Assembly: GCA_018667995.1 (NCBI GenBank)
Contig: JABIQT010000721.1
Span: forward strand, 1 to 6,092
Length of the DNA stretch: 6,092 nt
Source: Candidatus Latescibacterota bacterium
GTDB lineage: Bacteria; JAAXHH01; JABIQT01
Reading direction: 5' to 3'
Every line of letters starts with the position of its first letter. Positions within the stretch are counted from its first letter, which is position 1. Below, piece by piece: positions 1-5,908 of this stretch. The position numbers and the translations under genes were made by a program. Below the pieces are notes generated by a model. That model did no database searches. It worked only from the letters and a program-made list of their open reading frames with translations, and was not told the DNA's origin.

Positions 1-175
1 AGATTGAGTAGAGTTTAAGGTTCGAATAGGGAATTCAGACTACCGCTCGAATGATTTCCTCCCATCTTCAAAGTCCTGGGAACCAATATCCGAGACGGGA
101 GGGAGCCGAATACCTTCGCATTCCGTGATGTTCCTGTAGAGGATCGAAGGATCTCAAGGTAATTGAACCAAAGTA
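1..175. other. Left-edge region without a recognisable gene
   Basis: All three plus-strand frames meet a stop within the first 18 bases (TGA at 5-7, TAG at 9-11, TAA at 16-18). A plus-strand gene from outside the window could therefore contribute at most a few C-terminal codons. The minus strand has a stretch open in one frame, but it has no convincing start codon or ribosome binding site and its translation resembles no family I recognise. I looked for tRNA, 5S rRNA, SRP RNA, tmRNA and RNase P signatures and saw none. The region is best called intergenic. Confidence 0.6.
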
Positions 176-213
176 AAAGAAGCCCGCCAATTACTAACTT
201 GGCGGGCTTCTTT
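176..213 (-). terminator. Strong intrinsic terminator downstream of hsp20, probably bidirectional
   Basis: The arms 176-190 and 199-213 are perfectly complementary over 15 bp, with a GC-rich core (GCCCGCC/GGCGGGC) and an 8-nt loop (191-198). Read on the minus strand, the hairpin begins 24 nt after the hsp20 stop codon and is followed by a T-rich run (TTTTACTTT once the A/T base of the stem is included). Read on the plus strand, it is followed by TTTATTC, so it could also stop transcription entering from the left edge. The position, perfect stem and U-rich tracts on both sides make this a classic rho-independent terminator. Confidence 0.9.
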
Positions 214-236
214 ATTCTATCGGTTAGGTTGGCAAC

Positions 237-668
237 CTATCCGGCTTTGATCTCGATCTCCCTGGGTTTGGCTTCCTCGGCCTTTAGCAAGGTGATCGTC
301 AGTATACCGTCTTTGTAATCGGCTGTTATTCGCTCCGAGTCCACAACTGACGGGAAGTTAAACGATCTTTCGAATGCGCCGTAAGACCGTTCGACTCGGT
401 AGTAGTTCTTATCTTCCTGCTTCTCTTCGTGGTTCTTATGGCCGTACAACGTGAGGACGTTGTTCTGCATATTAATCTTGACGTCTTCGGCCGTCACTCC
501 GGGTAGCTCCGCCTTGATGATAAAGGCATCGGGCGTTTCCGCAACATCGACCATGGGAGCCCAGGATTCTGTGCGTGTGCCCGTCTGGAATTCGCCCAGC
601 ATATTGTCGAAAATTCGGTTTAGATCATGCTGTAGTGAATTGAATGGGCGCGTGGTCAGGTGTGTCAT
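237..668 (-). CDS. Small heat-shock protein, Hsp20/alpha-crystallin family
   Basis: This 143-residue protein is an ATP-independent holdase chaperone of the cytoplasm. Members bind unfolding proteins as large oligomers and pass them to ATP-dependent chaperones. The N-terminal arm (about 1-36, with RPFNSLQHDLNRIFDNML) matches the usual amphipathic sHSP leader. The alpha-crystallin domain spans about 37-130, starting at WAPMVDVAET and including the ELPGV segment (54-58). It ends with the family signature ADYKDGILTITL (116-127). The C-terminal I-x-I anchor that docks neighbouring dimers is present as IEI (138-140). The length is typical. The frame stays open upstream to an ATG at 752, but I chose the ATG at 666-668. 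It follows AGGAG (676-680) with 7-nt spacing and begins right at the conserved N-terminal arm, while the upstream ATG has no Shine-Dalgarno site and would add 28 unconserved residues. The gene is monocistronic, with a terminator directly downstream and a possible sigma-54 promoter upstream. Confidence 0.95.
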   Translation of the reverse strand: MTHLTTRPFNSLQHDLNRIFDNMLGEFQTGTRTESWAPMVDVAETPDAFIIKAELPGVTAEDVKINMQNNVLTLYGHKNHEEKQEDKNYYRVERSYGAFERSFNFPSVVDSERITADYKDGILTITLLKAEEAKPREIEIKAG

Positions 669-675
669 CTTAATT

Positions 676-680
676 CTCCT
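676..680 (-). promoter_or_regulatory. Shine-Dalgarno site of hsp20 (decides the start)
   Basis: The minus-strand sequence AGGAG lies 7 nt before the ATG at 668. No comparable site precedes the alternative in-frame ATG at 752, so this motif fixes the start of the 143-residue form. Confidence 0.85.
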
Positions 681-693
681 CTCACTTCGCTCT

Positions 694-711
694 GCCCGCA
701 TCGCAGCGGGC
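694..711 (-). promoter_or_regulatory. Hairpin in the hsp20 leader just upstream of the ribosome binding site
   Basis: GCCCGC (706-711 as read on the minus strand) and GCGGGC (694-699) form a perfect 6-bp GC stem with a 6-nt loop, ending 13 nt before the AGGAG motif. Leader hairpins near the ribosome binding site are common in bacterial small heat-shock genes, where some act as RNA thermometers (ROSE and fourU types). I do not see a canonical ROSE or fourU motif, and this stem does not itself cover the Shine-Dalgarno bases. A thermosensor role is therefore speculative; the hairpin itself is clear. Confidence 0.4.
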
Positions 712-737
712 GGTAATTTGATGTTCCGGTCTGAGCT

Positions 738-753
738 GATGCTGGTTGGCATC
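738..753 (-). promoter_or_regulatory. Second small hairpin in the hsp20 leader
   Basis: GATGC and GCATC form a perfect 5-bp stem around a 6-nt loop. If transcription starts near 785, as the promoter-like sequence suggests, this element lies inside the untranslated leader, upstream of the hairpin at 694-711. It also overlaps the alternative ATG at 752, which would lie in the stem. It is short and could be chance. Confidence 0.25.
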
Positions 754-795
754 TTGCGCGCCGGTCATCAGTAATTGCCTTCACTGCAATACATA

Positions 796-812
796 TACAA
801 GCAGCGTGCCAA
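796..812 (-). promoter_or_regulatory. Sigma-54 (-24/-12)-like promoter for hsp20
   Basis: The minus strand reads TTGGCACG-CTGC-TTGTA. This matches the RpoN consensus TTGGCACG-N4-TTGCW except for T instead of C in the -12 dinucleotide, with the exact spacing of the family. The predicted start of transcription is near 785, giving a leader of about 117 nt before the ATG at 668. The -12 mismatch could weaken or abolish use. A weaker sigma-70 reading of the same area (TTTACT, 18 nt, TATATG) cannot be excluded. No CIRCE element and no sigma-32-like promoter were seen. Confidence 0.4.
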
Positions 813-813
813 C

Positions 814-853
814 AGAGTAAAACTTTGTATACTCTTTGTTGACAACAAGTTGT
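814..853. promoter_or_regulatory. Cluster of inverted repeats between the divergent genes (candidate operator or activator site)
   Basis: Three dyads are packed together: AGAGTA/TACTCT (814-819 and 830-835, 10-nt gap), TTGTTG-A-CAACAA (836-848) and ACAAC-AA-GTTGT (842-853). They lie just upstream of the sigma-54-like element on the minus strand, roughly 30-70 bp before the predicted transcription start, and more than 100 bp before the plus-strand promoter. The position suits a regulator binding site. The sequence is AT-rich, so some dyads may be fortuitous, and no known operator consensus was recognised. Confidence 0.35.
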
Positions 854-965
854 GATTCTATGCGTAATGTGTACCGATGTCAGATTTTAATGTCTTGTCA
901 CAATGGTCTGAAACCTTGCCATTTTGGCTGAACAACATGCCAGAATTATCCTGTTTGTATTACTA
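854..965. other. Remainder of the divergent intergenic region
   Basis: The noncoding region between the hsp20 start (668) and the nucleotidase-like gene (1065) is about 400 bp. This AT-rich part shows no open frame with a plausible start and ribosome binding site, and no strong hairpin. A 5-bp dyad AATGG/CCATT (about 903-923) is too weak to name. The two promoter-like elements and the dyad cluster are listed separately. Confidence 0.5.
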
Positions 966-993
966 TTGACAGGTCATTCCGATTGGCTATATT
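966..993 (+). promoter_or_regulatory. Near-consensus sigma-70 promoter for the nucleotidase-like gene
   Basis: A perfect -35 box TTGACA (966-971) is separated by 16 bp from TATATT (988-993), a -10 box one base from TATAAT. Transcription should begin near 1000, giving a leader of about 65 nt to the GTG at 1065 or about 134 nt to the ATG at 1134. It is the best housekeeping-type promoter in the window and suggests constitutive expression of the downstream gene. Confidence 0.7.
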
Positions 994-1064
994 TCGGCCG
1001 TCTTTCTCATGGGCTTAACTCGTAATTCGGCGCACCATACACTCCGGAACCTTCAGTTTCTTCT

Positions 1065-3362
1065 GTGCCTTCCACTATCCCTTCGCAGCCCAACGCCTGG
1101 TCCCGCCCACTCAGACTGTGGTTTGAAAGTCCTATGGTATTCTTCATAGGTTTTCTTGCTCTAGAAGTTGTCTCCTGCTTCCTCACTCCTACAGAAGCCA
1201 TTGCCCAGTCCATACCCGCATCATCGTTTCAAGACACTCTAACCCTTACCATTTTTCACAGCAATGACGTCAATGGCGTGTTGGATCGACAAAGGTCTCG
1301 CGCTGGATTCACGGGCGGTATGGCCCCGCGCGCTCAGATAATGGAGCATGCCCGAGCTAACGGCCCTGTACTTGCCTTCGATGCCGGGAACGCGCTTGGT
1401 CCCGCACCACTTTCGACCTGGGATCAAGGTGCGTCCATGATCGATGCCATGCAGTTTGCGGGGTATACGGCGATGTTGCCGTCTAATCACGAATTTGACT
1501 ATGGCATCGACGTGCTTAGGCGGCACAATGTCCGATCCCGAATACCTTTCTTGGGGACTAATCTCTCATACAGCGATGGGGGTGATCTGTTCACCAAGTC
1601 CCTGCTTATTGACGTCGAAGGGGCACAAGTTGGGATTATTGGTCTTCTCTCGCCTGCGATCGTAACCCTCACGAATCCCAGGAACTTTGGCGGCATCGAT
1701 ATCCTGGAACCGATCAGGGCGGCCACGGAGGAGATCAGCAGGCTCGAGGTGGCAGGGGCGGATTATATCATTGTTCTCACCAACATGCAGGAGGATGAGA
1801 CACTCAACCTGGCCAGGCAGGCTAAGGGCGTTCACCTGGTAATTGCCGGTGGCTACCGAAATGTCGGTAGAGCGGAAATGTTGCCGGGGTTGATTCGTCT
1901 GGTGAACGGTACGCAGATCGTAACTACCCCCGGTGCGGGTTCCTTACTCGGGGAAGTCACCGCCCGTCTTGTCCGGCGCGCAGATGGCAGCTACAAACAC
2001 CTGCGTTCTTCCGCTGCGCTTCGAACCATTGACAAGACTGTTCGGGACCATAGGCAGGTGGCCACCGTGGTGGAAAATGCCGTAGAGCGTTATGTGACCG
2101 CTGCAGGTGATACACTCGGGACCATTGCGGGAGGAACTCATTACGACCAGACGCACATGGTAGCCGACATGATACGTGATTACACCGATGCGGAGGTCGG
2201 AATCCTCAATTTTGGTGTCATACAACCACTTGCGACGGATCAAGCTCTGATACGTCGGGATATCAGTCGATTCATTCGCTTCCCCAATACCATACAGCTT
2301 ATCAATTTAAGCGGTTCTCAGCTACGCTCCATCGCGGCTCAGAGTAGTCGATCTACCAGAAATAGTGCCCGACTGGCTTTTTCCGGTTTGGATGCCACCA
2401 CTATGCGAGTTGAAGGACGACAGCTCATTGAATCAGAGGATTACCTGGTCTCAATCACTGATTTCCTTGCGAACGGTGGGGACGGGTATACCCAGTTTGT
2501 AGACAGCCCAGTTCAAATGGAATTGGGCAAACCGCTGAGGACGTTGCTTCAGGAGACTTTGTTGGAGCGAGGTCGCCTGGACGCCCATGGATTGGATCGG
2601 ATACGTCGCAGAGGAGTCTGGCACTCGGGCCTACAGTTGGAAGGGGCCTTTGAGCGTAACTATGTGGACCGGACCACCGAGGAGCTTCGCTCCCAAAACG
2701 AGCAGGTACCGTTCTTGAGTGGAGCCACGACCGTGGCCTGGAGCGGTGCCTTGCGATACTTTCTGGAGCGGCAGAGCGGGCCGCATTTGATGCGATATCA
2801 ACAACGTATGGAGTTCAGTCAAATCGGAAGATCATTCGACGATCTTACGCCCTCCAAGGACCAGGTCGAACTAGAGGCGCGATACCGGTATCGGACATCG
2901 GGAAATCGGGGCGATCCATTCGTCTCAATGGGTCTAAATACAGCCTTTACCAACGGTGCCAGTCAACGCCCTGTGCAACAGGTCAGCACGGTTGGTTTTG
3001 AATACCAGCTGTCTCAGAATCTCATAGCTCGTGTGGCGGGAAGAAGTCAACGTGATTTTGTGGCGAATAAGACGGATCTGGGTGGTGAGCTAACCATGGA
3101 ATGGCGCAGGGCCCTACCTTCGAAGGTGGATTTACAGTCCCGGGTTCGGAGCTTCTTTGGTGTGACTAACAGGAGGGTGATTTCCGTGGAGAACTACAAT
3201 ACCATCAGTCTGCCACTTCTCGGCGATCTGCGTCTCAATGTGAGGCAGAATAACTTCCTGTATCGCGTCAATCAGATTGGTGGCGTGGCCACCAATGGAG
3301 TGGCCTTTCGGTCGATTCTGACACTAGGATTCGCCTATGGTCTGAACTGGAAGTGGTTGTAA
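1065..3362 (+). CDS. Exported UshA/5'-nucleotidase-like protein with degenerate metal site and C-terminal beta-barrel-like domain
   Basis: The predicted protein has 765 residues from the GTG at 1065. An ATG at 1134 (Met24) is an alternative; neither start has a good Shine-Dalgarno site. A signal peptide covers about 14-47: Arg14/Arg17, a hydrophobic core, then a likely cut after AIA (45-47). A lipobox-like VVSC (35-38) is a less likely alternative. Residues about 59-320 match the metallophosphatase domain of UshA/5'-nucleotidases (HSNDVNG 65-71, DAGN 106-109, NHEFDYG 141-147). Residues about 350-480 match the 5'-nucleotidase C domain, with FLANGGDGY at 467-475. Of seven usual metal ligands only Asp68 and Asn141 remain. 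The others are Asn70 (His), Asn109 (Asp), Asn240 (His), Tyr264 and Asn266 (GHxH). The expected NxGGIR reads NFGVIQ (382-387). Residues about 518-765 form roughly twelve amphipathic segments ending in NWKWL, like an outer-membrane barrel. The frame is intact, so this looks like a maintained pseudoenzyme; its function is unknown. Confidence 0.85.
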   Translation: MPSTIPSQPNAWSRPLRLWFESPMVFFIGFLALEVVSCFLTPTEAIAQSIPASSFQDTLTLTIFHSNDVNGVLDRQRSRAGFTGGMAPRAQIMEHARANGPVLAFDAGNALGPAPLSTWDQGASMIDAMQFAGYTAMLPSNHEFDYGIDVLRRHNVRSRIPFLGTNLSYSDGGDLFTKSLLIDVEGAQVGIIGLLSPAIVTLTNPRNFGGIDILEPIRAATEEISRLEVAGADYIIVLTNMQEDETLNLARQAKGVHLVIAGGYRNVGRAEMLPGLIRLVNGTQIVTTPGAGSLLGEVTARLVRRADGSYKHLRSSAALRTIDKTVRDHRQVATVVENAVERYVTAAGDTLGTIAGGTHYDQTHMVADMIRDYTDAEVGILNFGVIQPLATDQALIRRDISRFIRFPNTIQLINLSGSQLRSIAAQSSRSTRNSARLAFSGLDATTMRVEGRQLIESEDYLVSITDFLANGGDGYTQFVDSPVQMELGKPLRTLLQETLLERGRLDAHGLDRIRRRGVWHSGLQLEGAFERNYVDRTTEELRSQNEQVPFLSGATTVAWSGALRYFLERQSGPHLMRYQQRMEFSQIGRSFDDLTPSKDQVELEARYRYRTSGNRGDPFVSMGLNTAFTNGASQRPVQQVSTVGFEYQLSQNLIARVAGRSQRDFVANKTDLGGELTMEWRRALPSKVDLQSRVRSFFGVTNRRVISVENYNTISLPLLGDLRLNVRQNNFLYRVNQIGGVATNGVAFRSILTLGFAYGLNWKWL

Positions 3363-3366
3363 GTTC

Positions 3367-3395
3367 GTCGTCCTCGAAGCGTGCCTTCGCGCGAC
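3367..3395. terminator. Imperfect hairpin between convergent genes (weak terminator candidate)
   Basis: GTCG (3367-3370) pairs with CGAC (3392-3395) and CGAAG (3375-3379) pairs with CTTCG (3385-3389), separated by an internal loop and capped by a 5-nt loop. It lies 5 nt after the stop of the nucleotidase-like gene. No U-tract follows on either strand, so it is not a standard intrinsic terminator. The rest of the 110-bp convergent gap holds only a GCCAC/GTGGC dyad near 3441-3468. Confidence 0.25.
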
Positions 3396-3472
3396 AAACA
3401 GGCTGCTGCTTGAGGTATCATCCCGTTCGGAATATCAGGATGCCACAATCATATCCGCAATGGCGTGGCCTA

Positions 3473-4813
3473 CTACAGTCCTTTTAAAATCACATTGTTT
3501 GCACGAAACCCCCCAGCAGCCAATGTTTCAGCCACGGTACGGCTCTCGTCGTAGTAGTCGCCGCCACCGGGGTATTCTCGACTTCCGTCAAAGTAGGCAA
3601 CGGCAGGAAATCGATTGGAAGGTATTGAGTTGGCGCCCCGTGGCTGTTCCACGCTCGGAACATTGCAGCTGCCGCCTGCCTCAAGAAAGGGGGTCACCTC
3701 GAAGGTGTTGCCCCCATCTCCCGACAGCAACCAGATCACGCATTCGTCGTCTCGCTCCCGCATGCGCATGGCCCGGCTAGGTTTTCCGTCAATCCACTCG
3801 TGATTAAACGGTGTCAGCGTCACCAGTGCGCAAATCATGTCGTCTTCGCGAATGGATGTCTTGCAGTCCACTGCCCGCATATGGGGGTAGTGCGATTCCC
3901 AGTAATGATTGACGGGGGTTTTGTGCAGGCTTCCATTTTCCCCCCGGCTCACCATCACGCAATGACCCGATGCCACGCTGTGGTCAAAGTAAAAGGCAAA
4001 GGGCGAACCGCTGGAGTCGACGACGAGTCCTCCATTCCTGATATCTGGTTGCGGCAGCTTTTCCTGGCGTGGATTCGTATTACGGGACAGTATATCAAGA
4101 TCTTCCGGTCGGGCGCGAGGTGGCACTGGTGTTCCGTCGGCGCGTTTCCACGTGAAGCCCCTATCATCACTGAACGTGTAACACGTGGCTTGATGCACTC
4201 CCCGGCTGACCTCGTTCTCACCTTCAAAGAAATCTATGATGGCATGCAGCTCACCGTTCGGTGCCACATCCATTTGCAGATGGAAGGCCGCATAGGCCTC
4301 ACCGTACTCGTCCGCAAGCTGGACGATGCGATAGGGAGCCGACCACTCCCCACCGGGATCGAGCCGAAACAGATCAACGCCCCGGTCGCTACGTTCAGCT
4401 CCCTGTCCGCGCATGGCCAGATACAGGGTTCCATCGGGACCGCTTAGAAAGACCGGGTAGGTTCCCACCCCTACGGGGCGTGGTGTGGTCCACTCCGAGC
4501 TGTCATTAGGTCTCACACTTCTGCACCATTGGACATTTGTTGCGTGACCGCCAAGTATGGCGTGCAGAAATCCATCAGGATCCATGGCCAGAACAGACCT
4601 TGCATGGTTGTCAACTCCCGTATTGAGCGTCACGGGTTCGCTCCACTGTCCAGTAGTGTGGTCAAGCGTGCGCACACGGTTGAAGTATCCCTCCCGGCTG
4701 ACATCCTGCCAAGAAACATGGGTTCTGTCTTGGAAGGAGATTATCTTACCACTATCGCTGGTCGCACGTTCGCTGCCTTGTTCTGAGATGATATGCATGC
4801 TGTTATTTTCCAT
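3473..4813 (-). CDS. BNR_4-type beta-propeller protein (sialidase/lyase-like fold)
   Basis: This 446-residue protein resembles the BNR_4 repeat family, made of beta-propellers related to sialidases. The family includes polysaccharide lyases such as some ulvan lyases, and many members of unknown role. Two Asp-boxes are visible, SDDRGFTW (215-222) and SGDGGNTF (364-371). Typical blade motifs include DNHARSVLAMDPDGFLHAILGGH (broken here as DNHARSVLAMDPDG, 68-81, then FLHAILGGH, 82-90) and TYPVFLSGPDGTLYLAMRG (118-136). His70, His90 and His310 sit in the blade positions where such families often place functional residues, but I cannot assign catalysis. No signal peptide or membrane segment is seen from either start, so the protein appears cytoplasmic, unlike most secreted lyases. 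Neither the ATG at 4813 nor the in-frame ATG at 4798 has a strong Shine-Dalgarno site; GGAAA precedes the latter at loose spacing. It lies downstream of the PhyH gene on the same strand (234-nt gap) and probably acts with it. Substrate unknown. Confidence 0.8.
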   Translation of the reverse strand: MENNSMHIISEQGSERATSDSGKIISFQDRTHVSWQDVSREGYFNRVRTLDHTTGQWSEPVTLNTGVDNHARSVLAMDPDGFLHAILGGHATNVQWCRSVRPNDSSEWTTPRPVGVGTYPVFLSGPDGTLYLAMRGQGAERSDRGVDLFRLDPGGEWSAPYRIVQLADEYGEAYAAFHLQMDVAPNGELHAIIDFFEGENEVSRGVHQATCYTFSDDRGFTWKRADGTPVPPRARPEDLDILSRNTNPRQEKLPQPDIRNGGLVVDSSGSPFAFYFDHSVASGHCVMVSRGENGSLHKTPVNHYWESHYPHMRAVDCKTSIREDDMICALVTLTPFNHEWIDGKPSRAMRMRERDDECVIWLLSGDGGNTFEVTPFLEAGGSCNVPSVEQPRGANSIPSNRFPAVAYFDGSREYPGGGDYYDESRTVAETLAAGGFRANNVILKGL

Positions 4814-5047
4814 GTGAATATCTGTGATCGGTTACCGAAGGCAGCTCTGTTCTGTAGAGATCTCCCAGGTGCCGCCTTGCGTCTCAATGAGGCCACCGGG
4901 TATAGCTACAGCTGAAATTCTGAGATAATAAAGGTCAGGCTGCGAAGTACCGCTGGACTATGGCACGCTTGCTTTTCGCACTGCCCTCTGCCTATCAACA
5001 TGCTTCAACTGGGAAGACGCCTGCGATAGCAGTTCTCCTAGCCAATG
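4814..5047. other. Spacer between the PhyH and BNR_4 genes
   Basis: This 234-nt gap separates two genes on the minus strand. I see no convincing promoter boxes, no intrinsic terminator and no supportable small gene. A 31-codon minus-strand ORF and the start of a plus-strand 80-codon ORF that runs antisense into the PhyH gene have no ribosome binding site or recognisable product. Without a terminator, read-through from the PhyH gene is plausible. The gap is long for a tight operon, so an unrecognised promoter for the BNR_4 gene is also possible. Confidence 0.45.
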
Positions 5048-5902
5048 CTATAGTTCTGCACTCATATGTGTCAGATACTCCTCTGAGTCCCAACCGGGAT
5101 ACTGCTCCTCGAGCAGCGATAGTGTCTGGGCCGTGTAATAGTGGTGTCCCGGAGGCGGGAAACGCCATATTTCACGCTGAGCGGCTGACAATCCACCTAT
5201 GAACTCCTGGAATATCGGGGTGCTCTTTCCCAGGTGTGTGTAGTGTTTGAAACCCTCCCAATAATGATCGGCCCGGCCAAAACTATATGCCCACGTATAT
5301 CGCTGCCCGTCTGCCCGCGTGTACGCGCTGGCACTATGATACGTGAAGTTGGTGAAGATACAGAGCGTACCAGCTTTGCATACCAATGGCACACATTTCG
5401 TCATGTCTCTACCATGTTTGCGGGGTATGAGTCGCAGTGGTGCCTGGTCCATGTCCACATCTTCAAGGTGTACCCAAAACACCATCTGTCCAAATTCACG
5501 ATATGTTTCGGAGATCGGCAGTAGCGAATTATTGCCGTTATCTATATGTAGTCCGGTATCGTCAAATTCTGTGCCGCCACCGGTGTGTCCAGGATACCTG
5601 GCAATCATACATCCGACGCGCATATGGATCTCGTGCGTCTTAAGCCACTTGCGAGCAAAAGCTATACTCTCTTCATCCATGGTGGCCTTGTAGAGATCCA
5701 TTTCTTCGTGGGGAAAGCAGGGAACGTAACTATTGCCGCTCTGATCCTGAGGAGGATTTGTCCTGATTTCCTCCCAAGGGGGCAAGACACGGCGCTGGGC
5801 TGCTTGCAGTGTGGTCAGCAAATCACCAGATATAAAATCCGGTACGATGGTGAATCCGTTCAGATCCAGTTCTTCGAGATTCTTGTCTGTTAGTCGCCGC
5901 AT
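5048..5902 (-). CDS. PhyH-family (phytanoyl-CoA dioxygenase-like) Fe(II)/2-oxoglutarate dioxygenase
   Basis: The 284-residue protein matches the PhyH superfamily. These non-heme iron enzymes couple oxidative decarboxylation of 2-oxoglutarate to hydroxylation or related oxidation of an organic substrate. The N-terminus (LDLNGFTIVPDFIS, 12-25) is the usual start of the fold. The iron-binding facial triad is visible as His119-x-Asp121 (in LHIDNGNN) and the distal His189 (in NFTYHSAS). Arg201, twelve residues after His189, is the expected 2-oxoglutarate carboxylate ligand. The core strand FWVHLEDVDMDQAPLRLIP (142-160) is the characteristic segment before the distal histidine. All cofactor residues are present, so it should be active; the substrate cannot be read from sequence. 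No signal peptide: cytoplasmic. The ATG at 5902 is preceded by GGAG at 6-nt spacing. It is the first gene of a possible two-gene unit with the BNR_4 protein. The family name does not imply phytanoyl-CoA as substrate; bacterial members act on very varied compounds. Confidence 0.9.
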   Translation of the reverse strand: MRRLTDKNLEELDLNGFTIVPDFISGDLLTTLQAAQRRVLPPWEEIRTNPPQDQSGNSYVPCFPHEEMDLYKATMDEESIAFARKWLKTHEIHMRVGCMIARYPGHTGGGTEFDDTGLHIDNGNNSLLPISETYREFGQMVFWVHLEDVDMDQAPLRLIPRKHGRDMTKCVPLVCKAGTLCIFTNFTYHSASAYTRADGQRYTWAYSFGRADHYWEGFKHYTHLGKSTPIFQEFIGGLSAAQREIWRFPPPGHHYYTAQTLSLLEEQYPGWDSEEYLTHMSAEL

Positions 5903-5908
5903 TGCCTA

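Noticed and set aside
1-175. Possible structured RNA (tRNA T-loop-like GGTTCGAAT near 19-27)
   Set aside because: The flanking bases do not form a T-stem and no acceptor, D or anticodon arms can be built around it. No other RNA-family signature was found.
669-752. Longer Hsp20 form starting at the ATG at 752
   Set aside because: No ribosome binding site precedes that ATG, the added 28 residues do not resemble an sHSP N-terminus, and a good AGGAG site supports the start at 668.
451-774. A 107-codon plus-strand open frame across hsp20
   Set aside because: It is antisense to the well-supported Hsp20 gene, has no recognisable product and no ribosome binding site.
839-844. A perfect TTGACA on the plus strand as a second promoter for the nucleotidase-like gene
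   Set aside because: No acceptable -10 box lies 15-19 bp downstream, and the hexamer is part of the TTGTTGACAACAA palindrome. The pair at 966-993 is far better.
3800-4447. A 215-codon open frame on the plus strand
   Set aside because: It lies wholly antisense to the BNR_4 gene, which has clear Asp-box motifs and family resemblance. The plus-strand translation has no recognisable domain, so it is a shadow frame.
4960-5202. An 80-codon plus-strand open frame starting in the PhyH/BNR_4 spacer
   Set aside because: More than half overlaps the PhyH gene on the opposite strand, it lacks a Shine-Dalgarno site, and its sequence matches no family I recognise.
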